DNA of 64,000 nt, taken from positions 23,542 to 87,541 of the forward strand of contig CAKUJH010000012.1 in the NCBI GenBank assembly GCA_934661375.1, written 5' to 3'. Of this stretch, positions 51,535 to 59,725 are shown in pieces; position 1 is the first letter of the stretch, and each line of letters opens with the position of its first letter. The notes beneath the pieces are model-generated. The model was not told the DNA's origin and did not search any database. It saw only the letters and a program-made list of their open reading frames with translations. This stretch comes from an uncultured Victivallales bacterium. GTDB lineage: Bacteria; Verrucomicrobiota; Lentisphaeria; Victivallales; UBA1829. Made by a program: the position numbers and the translations under genes.

Positions 51535-54099
51535 TCATTCCTTGTTTTTTTGCGGTTGTTCCGGCAGCACCGCAGCCGTAACCGCAGCTTTCCCGGAGAA
51601 CAGTTCTTTCAGACGCCGGTTGAAATCATTCAGCGTCAATGCTTTCAATGCCTTCTGCCGGTTCCAGCTGTATTCCCAGCCGACCCCGGTGAATTCCGCG
51701 GAAACCAGTCCTGAAAGCAGATCGCCCGGACACTGCCGCAGGTTGTCCAGCTGGAAGAGCATCATCCGTCTGGCGTTGTCAAAGTCTTCCTGTGAAAAAC
51801 CGTTTTCCGCCAGACGCTGTATTTCATCCCGGAATATTTTTTCCAGTTTCGGCACTCCTTCCGTGGAGGTGGCTCCGTAATATCCCATGCAGCCGTCGAA
51901 TCCGAATCCTGGCTGATGCGTGAAGCCGGCATAGTAGACCAGTCCGTTTTCATTGCGGACTGTCTGGAACAGATGGGACGCCATGCTGGAGGCGTCCGCA
52001 TGAACCAGTCCCAGTACATCCATGTCAGAAGACGATACCCGGATTCCCGGCAATGCGGTCAGCACCACTGCCTGCTGACGCGGCAGAGTTGTTTCCCTGC
52101 GGATATCCTGTGTCGGGAAGATCGGTTCCGGCTGAGCTTGCGGCACGAATTGATTCCATTTACAGGAATTTGCCAGCTGCACCGCCAGTTTTTCCGCATC
52201 CTGTCGGGTCAGATCTCCCGAAAAACCGAAAACGGCACACGGTGCGGAAAGGCAGATATTCCGATAGAAATCGCGCAGTTCGTCCACCATGATTTCCGGC
52301 AGACTTTTCAGCAGAGCGGCAATACCCGTCCCGAACGCATGACCGGCAAACATGGTTTCCCGCATCAGACTGTCCGCCACAGACATTGGCGTCATCTGTC
52401 TGGTTTTGAGTGATTCCAGCAGAGCAATCCGTTCCCGTTCAACAATTTCCGTTGGGAACAGCGGTTCCGGCAGCATGGCGCAGAGCAGGCTGACTGCATC
52501 GGAAAGCTGTTCCGCCGGACAGTTCAGCGAAATTTTCAGACCGGTATTGCAGGCTTCGATTCCCAGATCAATCGCCCGGCTTTCCAGCATCCGGTTGAAG
52601 GTGGTTTCATCATATTGTGCACAGCCGCCCGCCAGAGTTTCCGCCAGCAGACGCGTCAGCCCGTGCCGGTCCGTTTTTTCGTTGAGCAGTCCGCCCGGCA
52701 GCAGAATGGACACATTGGCGAGCGGCAGAGCATGATCTTCCAGGCAGATGACTTTCTGTCCGGACGCCAGACGGAACGCCACAGGGATATTCTGCGGAAT
52801 TTTTGCGGGGACTGCCGCACTGTGTTCTCTGGATTCCGGCGGATACTGTTCCACAATGGAAGCGGCTTCCGGAAGGAAATACTGTTCGCCGACCCGGATC
52901 AGATCCTCACGGGTCAGTGCGTCCAGTGCCGGCAGATAACGGTCGGCGGCATCCGGTGATCCGAAACGCAGAACGCTGCGGCCCAGCATTTGCGCAATCC
53001 CTTCATTGGTCTGCATTTCGCGCAGATATTCCGCTTTCTGGACAGTACGGAGCCGGTTCAGTTCTTCGTCGGTCGGTCCTTCTTTGATGAACTTGCGGAG
53101 AATATCGAAAGTCCCTTCGGCAAGCGGTTTCATCTTGCCGGGTTCCGCAATGGCGACCACTCCGGAGTAGCCGATGGCAGAGACCGCTTCCGAATAAAAC
53201 AGCAGATCCAGAGCCAGCTGGCGGCGGTTGACCAGTTCCTCATACAGCCGGGAGCTGTCTCCGCTGCCGAGAATGCCGGCAAACGCGCTGACCGGCACAT
53301 AATCCGCATGAGCTGCGCCCGGCGACTGCCAGCTGGCGGCATAATATGCCTGCGGGGAGGGGAATTCAATCCGGGCGCGCCGCTGGAACAGACAGGGCGG
53401 TTCCTGCGGCAGACAGGGTTCATCCATGCGTCCGCGCGCCCAGCCGGCTGTCCGTTCCCGCAGAATATCAAATACTTTTTCGGGTTCAACGTCTCCCACC
53501 ACCACATAGACTGTGCGTCCGGGGGTGTAGCGCAGGTCATGATACTGGCGCATGATTTCCGGCGTAACGTCCGCCAGCCGTTCGGCATATCCGCCGATCG
53601 GGAAACGCACCGGATGCATCCGGAAAGTTTCCTCGCGGACTTTTCCGAACAGATTCTGTACCGGCGAATCCTTGTACATTGCCAGTTCCCGCAGAATCAC
53701 ATCGCGTTCCGAATAAAATTTTTCTTCCGGCAGCAGCGGTTCCCGCACCATGTCGTCGAGCATCGTCAATCCTTCGCGCAGACGTTCCGACGGCAGATTT
53801 ATGTAGAAATACGTGAATTCAGAGGAAGTTGCCGCGTTGAGGCTTCCGCCGAATGCCGCGATTTGTTCGGACACGGCATTGCCGGGATATTCCCTGGTTC
53901 CCTGAAACAGCATGTGTTCCAGAAAATGCGACAGTCCGCAGCCGAGATATTCACCTTCGTGGATGCTGCCCGTGGCAACCCATGTCTGCACAGTTACCGC
54001 TTTAATTTCATGACGCGGAAGCACATACACCCGCAGTCCGTTGTCCAGCAGACAGGAATGAATCCGGTCCGCCAATATGGGAAATGAAGTTTTGTTCAA
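51535..54099 (-). CDS. M16 family (insulinase/pitrilysin) zinc peptidase
   Basis: An 854-residue protein with two tandem M16 halves. The inverted zinc motif HxxEH is H58-E61-H62 in GLSHFLEHMLFQGT, with the distal Glu in RDVILRELAMY. The second half (from about residue 440, LEDHALPLANVSILLPGGLLNE) lacks the zinc motif, as usual. No signal peptide is evident, so it may be cytoplasmic. The start is TTG at 54099 with CAGGAG seven bases upstream. Confidence 0.92.
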   Translation of the reverse strand: MNKTSFPILADRIHSCLLDNGLRVYVLPRHEIKAVTVQTWVATGSIHEGEYLGCGLSHFLEHMLFQGTREYPGNAVSEQIAAFGGSLNAATSSEFTYFYINLPSERLREGLTMLDDMVREPLLPEEKFYSERDVILRELAMYKDSPVQNLFGKVREETFRMHPVRFPIGGYAERLADVTPEIMRQYHDLRYTPGRTVYVVVGDVEPEKVFDILRERTAGWARGRMDEPCLPQEPPCLFQRRARIEFPSPQAYYAASWQSPGAAHADYVPVSAFAGILGSGDSSRLYEELVNRRQLALDLLFYSEAVSAIGYSGVVAIAEPGKMKPLAEGTFDILRKFIKEGPTDEELNRLRTVQKAEYLREMQTNEGIAQMLGRSVLRFGSPDAADRYLPALDALTREDLIRVGEQYFLPEAASIVEQYPPESREHSAAVPAKIPQNIPVAFRLASGQKVICLEDHALPLANVSILLPGGLLNEKTDRHGLTRLLAETLAGGCAQYDETTFNRMLESRAIDLGIEACNTGLKISLNCPAEQLSDAVSLLCAMLPEPLFPTEIVERERIALLESLKTRQMTPMSVADSLMRETMFAGHAFGTGIAALLKSLPEIMVDELRDFYRNICLSAPCAVFGFSGDLTRQDAEKLAVQLANSCKWNQFVPQAQPEPIFPTQDIRRETTLPRQQAVVLTALPGIRVSSSDMDVLGLVHADASSMASHLFQTVRNENGLVYYAGFTHQPGFGFDGCMGYYGATSTEGVPKLEKIFRDEIQRLAENGFSQEDFDNARRMMLFQLDNLRQCPGDLLSGLVSAEFTGVGWEYSWNRQKALKALTLNDFNRRLKELFSGKAAVTAAVLPEQPQKNKE

Positions 54100-54123
54100 A
54101 GCTGTCTCCTGTATAAAAATAAA

Positions 54124-54546
54124 TCAATCCAGAACCGGCGGAGCCGGCGGCTCCGGAAAATCTGCCGCATCTGCAATCCGCTGCCGCAGTTCCGTAATCA
54201 GTTCCGGATGACACTGAAAATCCTTGCGGGAATCCTCCGGTCCGGCGGAAAGCAGTCCGGCTCCGATCATGTTGTAGACAATGTTTCCGACGTCTTCCCC
54301 TTGTTGGACGCCCCATTGTTCCAGTACTTCCGGTGCCAGAAATCCAAACTGGATGACCGCATAATCCATGGTTCCTTCCACCAATTCCTGACCGGATACA
54401 TGGCGGGAACCGCGCGGTTTGCGGTCGCGTTCCAGTTTCCGGGCGGTGTACGTTACTGCCGCATTGACAAATTCGTATGCGTCCGCCCGGTACCGGTTGT
54501 CATGCCCCATGATCTGTTTGACAGTCTGACTGAATTTTTCATCCAT
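54124..54546 (-). CDS. Minf_1886 family protein (PVC-restricted)
   Basis: A 140-residue protein matching the Verrucomicrobia/Planctomycetes-restricted Minf_1886 family: RADAYEFVNAAVTYTARKLER, HVSGQELVEGTMDYAVIQFG, and LEQWGVQQGEDVGNIVYNMI. Function is unknown. A GGAGG site lies 13 bases before the ATG. It lies 24 bases before the M16 gene on the same strand. Its presence is one of the better taxonomic clues in the window. Confidence 0.88.
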   Translation of the reverse strand: MDEKFSQTVKQIMGHDNRYRADAYEFVNAAVTYTARKLERDRKPRGSRHVSGQELVEGTMDYAVIQFGFLAPEVLEQWGVQQGEDVGNIVYNMIGAGLLSAGPEDSRKDFQCHPELITELRQRIADAADFPEPPAPPVLD

Positions 54547-54724
54547 GAATCTGATTCAACCTCCGACATTTTTTCATTCCGTAATATACGGCAGGGATGT
54601 CAATATTCAAGAATGATAACGGGAAAACTGCCGGATGTTTTGCGTTTTTGCGCCGCATGTGTCGGGAATGCGGTTGAAATGTTGAAAAAAAACTCTTTTT
54701 TATTGAAAAATATCTTTGACTTCT

Positions 54725-54752
54725 TTGTTTTGTCTGCATTTGAGTGTATGTT
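54725..54752 (+). promoter_or_regulatory. Candidate promoter of the GH109-like gene
   Basis: TTGTTT (54725-54730), 16-base spacer and TATGTT (54747-54752), 34 bases before the ATG. The rest of the 240-base gap 54547-54786 is AT-rich with no gene seen. Confidence 0.45.
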
Positions 54753-54786
54753 ACAGAAAAAATAATCAGAGGAGATTTTTTCAGTC

Positions 54787-56061
54787 ATGAGTGAACGCAG
54801 AATCGTAAAGATCGGTATGATCGGATTAGGTCCGCGCACGGAAACCCTGCTGGCTTCCATTTTTGTGCTGGCGCAGCGCGGCGAAGTGGAAGTAACTGCG
54901 GTCTGTGATCTGCAGACTGCCCGCATCGACAAAATTCACGGTATTTTCGATAAACATCAGGTGCGGCGCCCCGCCGCATATACCGACTATCATCAGCTCA
55001 TCGCCGATCCGAATGTGGATGCCGTTCTGGTACCGACTTCCTGGAATTCGCATCTGACGATTGCCGGCGATGCCATGCGCATGGGCAAATATGTCGGCAT
55101 TGAAGTCGGCGGTGCCGCTTCCACCGAAGAACTCTGGCAGCTCGTTCATGCTTCGGAATCTACCGGGGTATCCTGCATGATGCTGGAAAACTGCTGCTAC
55201 GGACGGGACGAACTGATGGTGCTGAACATGGTCCGGCAGGGTATGTTCGGAGAGCTGATTCATTGTGCCTGCGGTTACGAACATGATCTCAGCGACATGG
55301 CGTGCAAGATTGAAGAAAAGCAGGAACGTTCCATTCACAACCTCCGCCGCAACGGGGATCTTTATCCGACTCACGGTCTCGGTCCCATCGCCAAAATTCT
55401 GGGCATCAACCGCGGCAATCGCTTCCTCAGCCTGACATCCACTGCTTCCAAAGCCCGCGGGTTCGCGGCATATGCCCGTGAACATGACTGGAAAGGTGCG
55501 GGCGGCAACCGGGTTTTCAATGAAGGCGATGTCATTACAACGGTTATCCGGTGCGCCAACGGCGAAACCATCCAGCTCACGCACAGTGTTTCGCTGCCGC
55601 GTCCGTATTCCCGCGACGGTCGGGTGCAGGGTACGAAGGGAATCTGGCTGGAAGAAGCCAAAGGCATTTACGTTGAGGGCATCAGTCCGCGTTATGACAA
55701 GATTGACGCGGCGGGAAATCCGTACCTCGTTCATGAATGGACGCCGGTTCAGGATATGTATGAAAAATATGATCATCCGATCTGGCAGGAATGCCGCGAC
55801 AATCCGGTCGGCGGACATGGCGGCATGGACTCTCTGGCTCTGCTGGCATTTTTTGATGCAGTTGCCCGGCGTGTGCCCACTCCGATTGACGTATATGACT
55901 GCGCTGCCTGGATGAGTGTAACCTGTCTGTCCGAACAGTCCATTGCCATGGGGAGTATGCCGGTAGCGTTTCCGGATTTCACCAACGGGAAATGGATCAG
56001 CCGCACACCGGAAGAGCCGAGCCGCTGGTCGTTGAACGAAGTGTACCCGGAATGTTTCTGA
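54787..56061 (+). CDS. Gfo/Idh/MocA family protein, GH109-like NAD-dependent glycosidase
   Basis: A 424-residue protein. The N-terminal Rossmann domain has the dinucleotide motif IGMIGLGPRTETLL. The stretch SCMMLENCCYGRDELMVLNM with GDLYPTHGLGPIAKILGINR matches the GH109 group, which uses NAD+ in a redox-assisted elimination to cleave alpha-N-acetylgalactosaminides. The usual Gfo/Idh EKP motif is replaced by GIEVGGAAST, also GH109-like. No signal peptide is evident, so it acts in the cytoplasm on imported glycans. GGAG precedes the ATG. It may also be a plain oxidoreductase. Confidence 0.82.
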   Translation: MSERRIVKIGMIGLGPRTETLLASIFVLAQRGEVEVTAVCDLQTARIDKIHGIFDKHQVRRPAAYTDYHQLIADPNVDAVLVPTSWNSHLTIAGDAMRMGKYVGIEVGGAASTEELWQLVHASESTGVSCMMLENCCYGRDELMVLNMVRQGMFGELIHCACGYEHDLSDMACKIEEKQERSIHNLRRNGDLYPTHGLGPIAKILGINRGNRFLSLTSTASKARGFAAYAREHDWKGAGGNRVFNEGDVITTVIRCANGETIQLTHSVSLPRPYSRDGRVQGTKGIWLEEAKGIYVEGISPRYDKIDAAGNPYLVHEWTPVQDMYEKYDHPIWQECRDNPVGGHGGMDSLALLAFFDAVARRVPTPIDVYDCAAWMSVTCLSEQSIAMGSMPVAFPDFTNGKWISRTPEEPSRWSLNEVYPECF

Positions 56062-56076
56062 CCGCTGCGGACATAA

Positions 56077-56116
56077 GCGGAAAACCGTATTTTCTCTGTA
56101 TTATGCGGTTTTCCGC
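56077..56116 (+). terminator. Inverted repeat after the GH109-like gene
   Basis: A perfect 11-base inverted repeat (GCGGAAAACCG and CGGTTTTCCGC) with an 18-base loop lies 15 bases after the stop. It lacks a T run, so it may also act otherwise. Confidence 0.5.
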
Positions 56117-56169
56117 CGGTCTGAGTGCGGAGCAAGGCAAAAATTTTGAATAAAAAATAGAATCAGCCC

Positions 56170-56197
56170 TTGCAATATTCGAAGATACGGGTATATT
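56170..56197 (+). promoter_or_regulatory. tRNA-Ala promoter
   Basis: TTGCAA (56170-56175), 16-base spacer and TATATT (56192-56197), 15 bases before the mature tRNA 5' end. Confidence 0.65.
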
Positions 56198-56212
56198 ACA
56201 TCTCATTGATTC

Positions 56213-56289
56213 GGGGCAGTAGCTCAGTTGGCTAGAGCACCACGTTCGCATCGTGGGGGTCGTGGGTTCGAATCCCATCTGCTCCACCA
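56213..56289 (+). tRNA. tRNA-Ala (anticodon CGC)
   Basis: A 77-base cloverleaf. The acceptor arm GGGGCAG pairs with CTGCTCC and has the G3-U70 wobble that marks alanine tRNAs. The anticodon stem CCACG/CGTGG encloses loop TTCGCAT with anticodon CGC at 56247-56249, which reads GCG codons. The T-arm GTGGGTTCGAATCCCAT is normal, and CCA is encoded (56287-56289). Phage-like DNA starts just downstream. Confidence 0.96.
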
Positions 56290-56335
56290 TTTTTATACTT
56301 AAATCGCATCCCTCCTCCCTACTTCATACGGTGAT

Positions 56336-56359
56336 TTTGTATGTAACTTTGTATGTAAC
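56336..56359. repeat. 12-base tandem direct repeat next to the tRNA
   Basis: TTTGTATGTAAC occurs twice in tandem (56336-56347 and 56348-56359), 47 bases after the tRNA. It may be an arm-type site for a recombinase or simple slippage. Confidence 0.6.
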
Positions 56360-56414
56360 TTTTTTCTCCGGAATTGGCATTGAAAAACACAACATAGGAG
56401 TATGTTTTAGTATG

Positions 56415-56443
56415 AAAAAAAGGACGGACATTTCTGCCCGTCC
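56415..56443 (-). terminator. Terminator of the leftmost phage-like operon
   Basis: On the minus strand a GC-rich stem (56436-56443 with 56422-56429, one mismatch) is followed by seven T. It lies 23 bases after the stop of the gene at 56466. Confidence 0.7.
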
Positions 56444-56465
56444 CAGAGGAAAGAGGAGCGTTTTT

Positions 56466-57257
56466 TTACTTGAAACGCCCCATGGAATCGCGTCCGCGTC
56501 TGCCAAATTCGGCGATTTCAACAGTCGGAAGCATCCCCCGGTGATCCCGGAAGTCGCGTCCTTCCATGCGCCGCCGTCCGGCATAATCTCCGTCGTCCAT
56601 GACGTGTGAACGGAATGCCCGCCGGTTGCCTTCGCTGTATTCCAGCATTTCAGCATACTTGGAAATGGCTTCTTTTTTGGCTTGCATTTCCAATTCTTCC
56701 GGAAGCATCTGCGTGTAGCCCTTCATAGCCATGCACAGTTCGGTGAACTCCTTCACCGCGTCAAAAGACTCGTCCTTGCAAATCTTGTTGATGAGATTAC
56801 CGGCTTCACGGCAAATCAGACATTTGATGTCCGATTCACTCAAGGACTGCCCGATAATTTCGCCCAGACGTTCCTTGACTTTGCACAGGTATTCTTCCTG
56901 ATCTGCGCCGCTTTCGCGCGCGTAGCTCCGGTAAGACTGCCCGACGCCGGTCATGCGCCGCCCCAGGTCGTAACTGTGGATCATCCGGCCATCCCCGGAA
57001 TTGTCGCGGTAACGTCCGGCGTTGTATATCCCCCCTGCATAACGGTTGCGATTCTGCCGCAGTTCGTTTTCGCTCTGCCATTCCGGTTCGCCTTGAACTC
57101 CGTCGTACATTTTCTGCACCAGAAAATTCAGCATCATCCAGTTCATTTTTTCCGGATCGGCATTCCTCAATTCTGAAAGAAATGTTTCCTTGTCCCGGTA
57201 TTTCTCCGGTACTTTGTCCATCATTTCCTTCAGTTGTTTTTCTTTGTCGTTTTCCAT
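56466..57257 (-). CDS. Phage-like hypothetical protein, charged and helical
   Basis: A 263-residue soluble protein rich in Arg, Glu and Met, with an Arg/Gly/Tyr-rich stretch at about 65-115 and helices on either side. GKMT-like catalytic motifs are absent. GAGAAAGG precedes the ATG. It is the last of three minus-strand genes before a terminator. The composition fits a structural or scaffold role, but I recognise no family. Confidence 0.65.
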   Translation of the reverse strand: MENDKEKQLKEMMDKVPEKYRDKETFLSELRNADPEKMNWMMLNFLVQKMYDGVQGEPEWQSENELRQNRNRYAGGIYNAGRYRDNSGDGRMIHSYDLGRRMTGVGQSYRSYARESGADQEEYLCKVKERLGEIIGQSLSESDIKCLICREAGNLINKICKDESFDAVKEFTELCMAMKGYTQMLPEELEMQAKKEAISKYAEMLEYSEGNRRAFRSHVMDDGDYAGRRRMEGRDFRDHRGMLPTVEIAEFGRRGRDSMGRFK

Positions 57258-57274
57258 GATAAAAGCCTTTCTCT

Positions 57275-57649
57275 TTATCTTCCCATAAATCCTCCCATCA
57301 TAGGGTTGAATCCACCCATCATTGGCGGCATCCCGCCTCCCATCATGCGCTGCATCAGACTTTGGAGCATTCCCTGCGGATTCTGCCGCATCTGCTGCAA
57401 TGTGTTGATGAAATTCGGGTCCCTGAACTGCTGGTCCATCGCCAGAATCTTGGTTGCGACACGCTGGTCGATCCGATTTCCGTTTTTTGCCTCGGCTTCA
57501 AGGATTTCCAGCGTGTAAGACTGTCCATCCTGACCGGGAATAATTCTGATTGTCGTGTACCCATGCGCAGTATTTTTCGCATTGCTTGCGTTTCCGTTTC
57601 CGGTTGCGTTCTGCCCCTGCGCATTCAAGTTGATTTGCTGTTCTGCCAT
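57275..57649 (-). CDS. Phage-like hypothetical protein with Met/Gly-rich tail
   Basis: A 124-residue protein. The N-terminal 28 residues are Asn/Gln/Ala-rich. The middle has a small beta domain (YTTIRIIPGQDGQSYTLEIL), then a helix (RVATKILAMDQQFRDPNFIN). The tail from about residue 100 is a Met/Gly/Pro repeat (MMGGGMPPMMGGF). GGAGGAAAGTAAG, part of which is the stop region of the upstream gene, serves as ribosome site. No family recognised. Confidence 0.65.
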   Translation of the reverse strand: MAEQQINLNAQGQNATGNGNASNAKNTAHGYTTIRIIPGQDGQSYTLEILEAEAKNGNRIDQRVATKILAMDQQFRDPNFINTLQQMRQNPQGMLQSLMQRMMGGGMPPMMGGFNPMMGGFMGR

Positions 57650-57650
57650 C

Positions 57651-58241
57651 TTACTTTCCTCCGTGCAAATTTGATTGTATGTGATTGATTTGCGGAACTT
57701 GCGTATTCAGCGGCATAATGGTCGGCGTCTGGATATAAGGCAGCGGCGGCGCGGGCATGATCGCGGATGCCTGGAACAGCGGCGGGCTGTACTGCTGAAA
57801 CATCGGCTGCTGGTAATATCCGCCGAACGGATTCTGGAACATGTTCGGCTGCGCTTGCGGCTGTCCCTGTTGAGGTTGCGCCGGATTTTGTGTCGCCGTT
57901 TCCTGCCTGGAATTGGCAATCATATTTTTCAGCTCATCAAAACCGTTTTTCAGACTGTTCACCTCACTGGAAAGCTGTTGCACCGGATCTGATTCCGCTT
58001 CCGGTACGGCGTGGAATCGCCGCCGGATTTCCTCTATTTCCTGATTGAGCGCAGCGAAATGTTTTTGATACGCTTCATTTTCAAGGCGCAGCTGTTCATT
58101 TCCCGTGTCCGGAGTTGACGCCTGTTCAGATTCAGTTCCGGATTCAGATGTTTCAGCCGGTTCCTCGGTATTGAAAACTTCTGTAACTCCCTGTTCTTCA
58201 ACAGAGACAGCCGGGTTTTCTTTTCCAACGTTTTCTTCCAT
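57651..58241 (-). CDS. Phage-like protein with acidic head, coiled coil and Gln/Pro/Tyr-rich tail
   Basis: A 196-residue protein. Residues 1-45 are acidic (EEPAETSESGTESEQ), residues 47-120 are coiled coil (LENEAYQKHFAALNQEIEEI; LSSEVNSLKNGFDELKNMI), and the rest is Gln/Pro/Tyr-rich with PFGGYYQQPMFQQYSPP. GAGGAAG eight bases before 58241 sets the start; an in-frame extension to 59282 would run antisense to the next gene. The pattern resembles phage scaffolding or capsid-assembly proteins, which is inference. Confidence 0.65.
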   Translation of the reverse strand: MEENVGKENPAVSVEEQGVTEVFNTEEPAETSESGTESEQASTPDTGNEQLRLENEAYQKHFAALNQEIEEIRRRFHAVPEAESDPVQQLSSEVNSLKNGFDELKNMIANSRQETATQNPAQPQQGQPQAQPNMFQNPFGGYYQQPMFQQYSPPLFQASAIMPAPPLPYIQTPTIMPLNTQVPQINHIQSNLHGGK

Positions 58242-58291
58242 GATTGCACTTCCTCTTTTTGTTTCTGCTGCAATATGCACCCGACCTCTAT

Positions 58292-58365
58292 GTTCTCCAA
58301 AAAAATAAAAATCAGAGGGCAGTTGATACGTAAATTTATTTTTTTTGGAGAAATCAGAGGGCAGT
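58292..58365. promoter_or_regulatory. Divergent control region with direct repeats and a large palindrome
   Basis: AAATCAGAGGGCAGTT is repeated exactly at 58308-58323 and 58350-58365. Around the first copy an inverted repeat (58292-58308 with 58334-58351) pairs TTCTCCAAAAAAATAAA with its near complement. The region separates two divergent operons, so a shared regulator or switch is likely. Confidence 0.55.
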
Positions 58366-58457
58366 TTTAAATTTCGTTCAGCAGTAAAATTCCGGAATTT
58401 GCGCTGCATACGAACGAACAAAAAAAACAACAAAACCAACGAAAAGGAGTATCTATT

Positions 58458-59219
58458 ATGGATGCTGTTCCTATCTACAATGTGAACCCTGCGGCAAGCA
58501 GCGGATTCAACGGCTGGGAGGCTATGGCTCTCCTGAACAACAACAGAAACGCTAACGGCTTCGGCGATGGCTTCGGCGGCTGGTGGGCATGGATTCTGAT
58601 CCTGATCCTGTTCGGCGGCTGGGGCGGCGGCTGGGGCGGCTTCGGCGGAAACCGCTGCGGGTGCAACAGCTCCGGAAACGGGGCTCTCGGAATCGATCTC
58701 GCCATCAGAGACGCGGCGAACATCGCGGAACTCCGCGCCGGCGCAAATTACAACGGTCAGGCAAACGCCACACAGATCAATCTGGTCGGGCAGCTCAAAG
58801 ACCTTGTCGCCGGCGGCTTTGCCAATGTCAGCAACGCCATCACGCAGAACGGCTATCAGACCCAGCTCGGACAGCGGGATCTGCAAGCCGCACTCGCGCA
58901 GTGCTGCTGCCAGACCCAGCAGAACATCGCCGGGGTCAATTACTCCATTGCCACCACCGGCGCGGCAATCAACAACAACATCACCCAGCAGACCGCACAG
59001 CTGAATTACAATTCCGCCATGCAGACCTGCGAACTCAAACAGGCTATCGCCGCGGAAGGTCAGGCGACCCGCGCGTTGATTCAGGCGCAGTATACCGCCG
59101 ACATCGAACGCAAGCTCGCCGAAGCCAATCAGCAGTTGTTTGTCCTGAACAAGTTCGGTCAGTATGCAGGCGGAAATTGCAATTGCAACAATTCCTGCGG
59201 CTGCGGAAGCTCCTGCTGA
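58458..59219 (+). CDS. Phage-associated membrane protein, Gly/Trp-rich with Cys-rich tail
   Basis: A 253-residue protein. Residues 30-65 hold a Gly/Trp-rich membrane segment (GFGGWWAWILILILFGGWGG). Residues 80-235 are helical and Ala/Gln/Asn-rich with LAQCCCQTQQNIAG. The C-terminus is Cys/Asn-rich (NCNCNNSCGCGSSC). AAGGAG lies before the ATG. I have the impression that similar Gly/Trp plus Cys-rich proteins occur in gut phage genomes, but no function is known to me. It has its own stem-loop downstream. Confidence 0.7.
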   Translation: MDAVPIYNVNPAASSGFNGWEAMALLNNNRNANGFGDGFGGWWAWILILILFGGWGGGWGGFGGNRCGCNSSGNGALGIDLAIRDAANIAELRAGANYNGQANATQINLVGQLKDLVAGGFANVSNAITQNGYQTQLGQRDLQAALAQCCCQTQQNIAGVNYSIATTGAAINNNITQQTAQLNYNSAMQTCELKQAIAAEGQATRALIQAQYTADIERKLAEANQQLFVLNKFGQYAGGNCNCNNSCGCGSSC

Positions 59220-59233
59220 TTGATGTTTCAACC

Positions 59234-59261
59234 TCTCCTGTTCGCAAGAGCAGGAGAATTT
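59234..59261 (+). terminator. Stem-loop after the Gly/Trp-rich gene
   Basis: TCTCCTG (59234-59240) and CAGGAGA (59251-59257) flank a 10-base loop, followed by ATTTT. A weak or attenuating terminator is likely. Confidence 0.5.
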
Positions 59262-59296
59262 TAACCGTAAATCGCTCAACATAGGAGTTTTACATC

Positions 59297-59644
59297 ATGG
59301 CTTACTGCTGCAACAACACAAAAAGAATCAAACGGTATGCTCTCGGCGCGCCGGTTGTCGGTTCAACCAACGTGGTTTATTCCATCAACGCCTGCTTGAA
59401 GTGCCTGGTTCGGGACGATCTGTTCATGCTGGTCTCTCCCGTTTCGACAACTTCAACGCTTCCGCCCGTCGTCCAGCTGAAAAACGGTCAGGTTCTCCCG
59501 GTCGTTTATTCCAGCACCACGGCGGCGGCGCAGGCTGTTGCGCTTACCGGAACAGCCGCATATCTCGCCACTATCATCACAGTCAACGGTGTTTGTACGC
59601 TGAACATCCTGAACGCGATGAATCCGGCGACGACAGCCGGCTGA
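59297..59644 (+). CDS. Small phage-like beta-rich protein
   Basis: A 115-residue protein with CC at residues 4-5 and two further Cys near residue 35 (YSINACLKCLVRDD). The rest is Ala/Thr/Val-rich and probably beta-strand or membrane-facing (TTAAAQAVALTGTAAYLATI). AGGAG lies nine bases before the ATG. It is a single-gene unit between two stem-loops. No family recognised; a structural decoration role is possible. Confidence 0.65.
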   Translation: MAYCCNNTKRIKRYALGAPVVGSTNVVYSINACLKCLVRDDLFMLVSPVSTTSTLPPVVQLKNGQVLPVVYSSTTAAAQAVALTGTAAYLATIITVNGVCTLNILNAMNPATTAG

Positions 59645-59664
59645 TTTGATTCCGATTTCCGTTT

Positions 59665-59692
59665 CCTCCGGCCGTCAAACGCCGGAGGTTTT
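59665..59692 (+). terminator. Terminator after the small beta-rich gene
   Basis: CCTCCGGC (59665-59672) pairs with GCCGGAGG (59681-59688), then TTTT. Confidence 0.75.
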
Positions 59693-59725
59693 GCCAATAC
59701 CTAAAAATCATTCAGGAGTTCGATA

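Noticed and set aside
52990..54087. 365-codon open frame on the plus strand
   Set aside because: Antisense to the M16 peptidase, including its zinc-site half; no recognisable features.
56253..56609. 118-codon plus-strand frame beginning inside the tRNA
   Set aside because: It overlaps the tRNA, crosses a minus-strand terminator and runs antisense to the gene at 56466.
58242..59282. In-frame upstream extension of the phage-like gene at 57651-58241
   Set aside because: It would run antisense to the Gly/Trp-rich gene at 58458 and across an AT-rich control region; a good ribosome site marks 58241 as the start.
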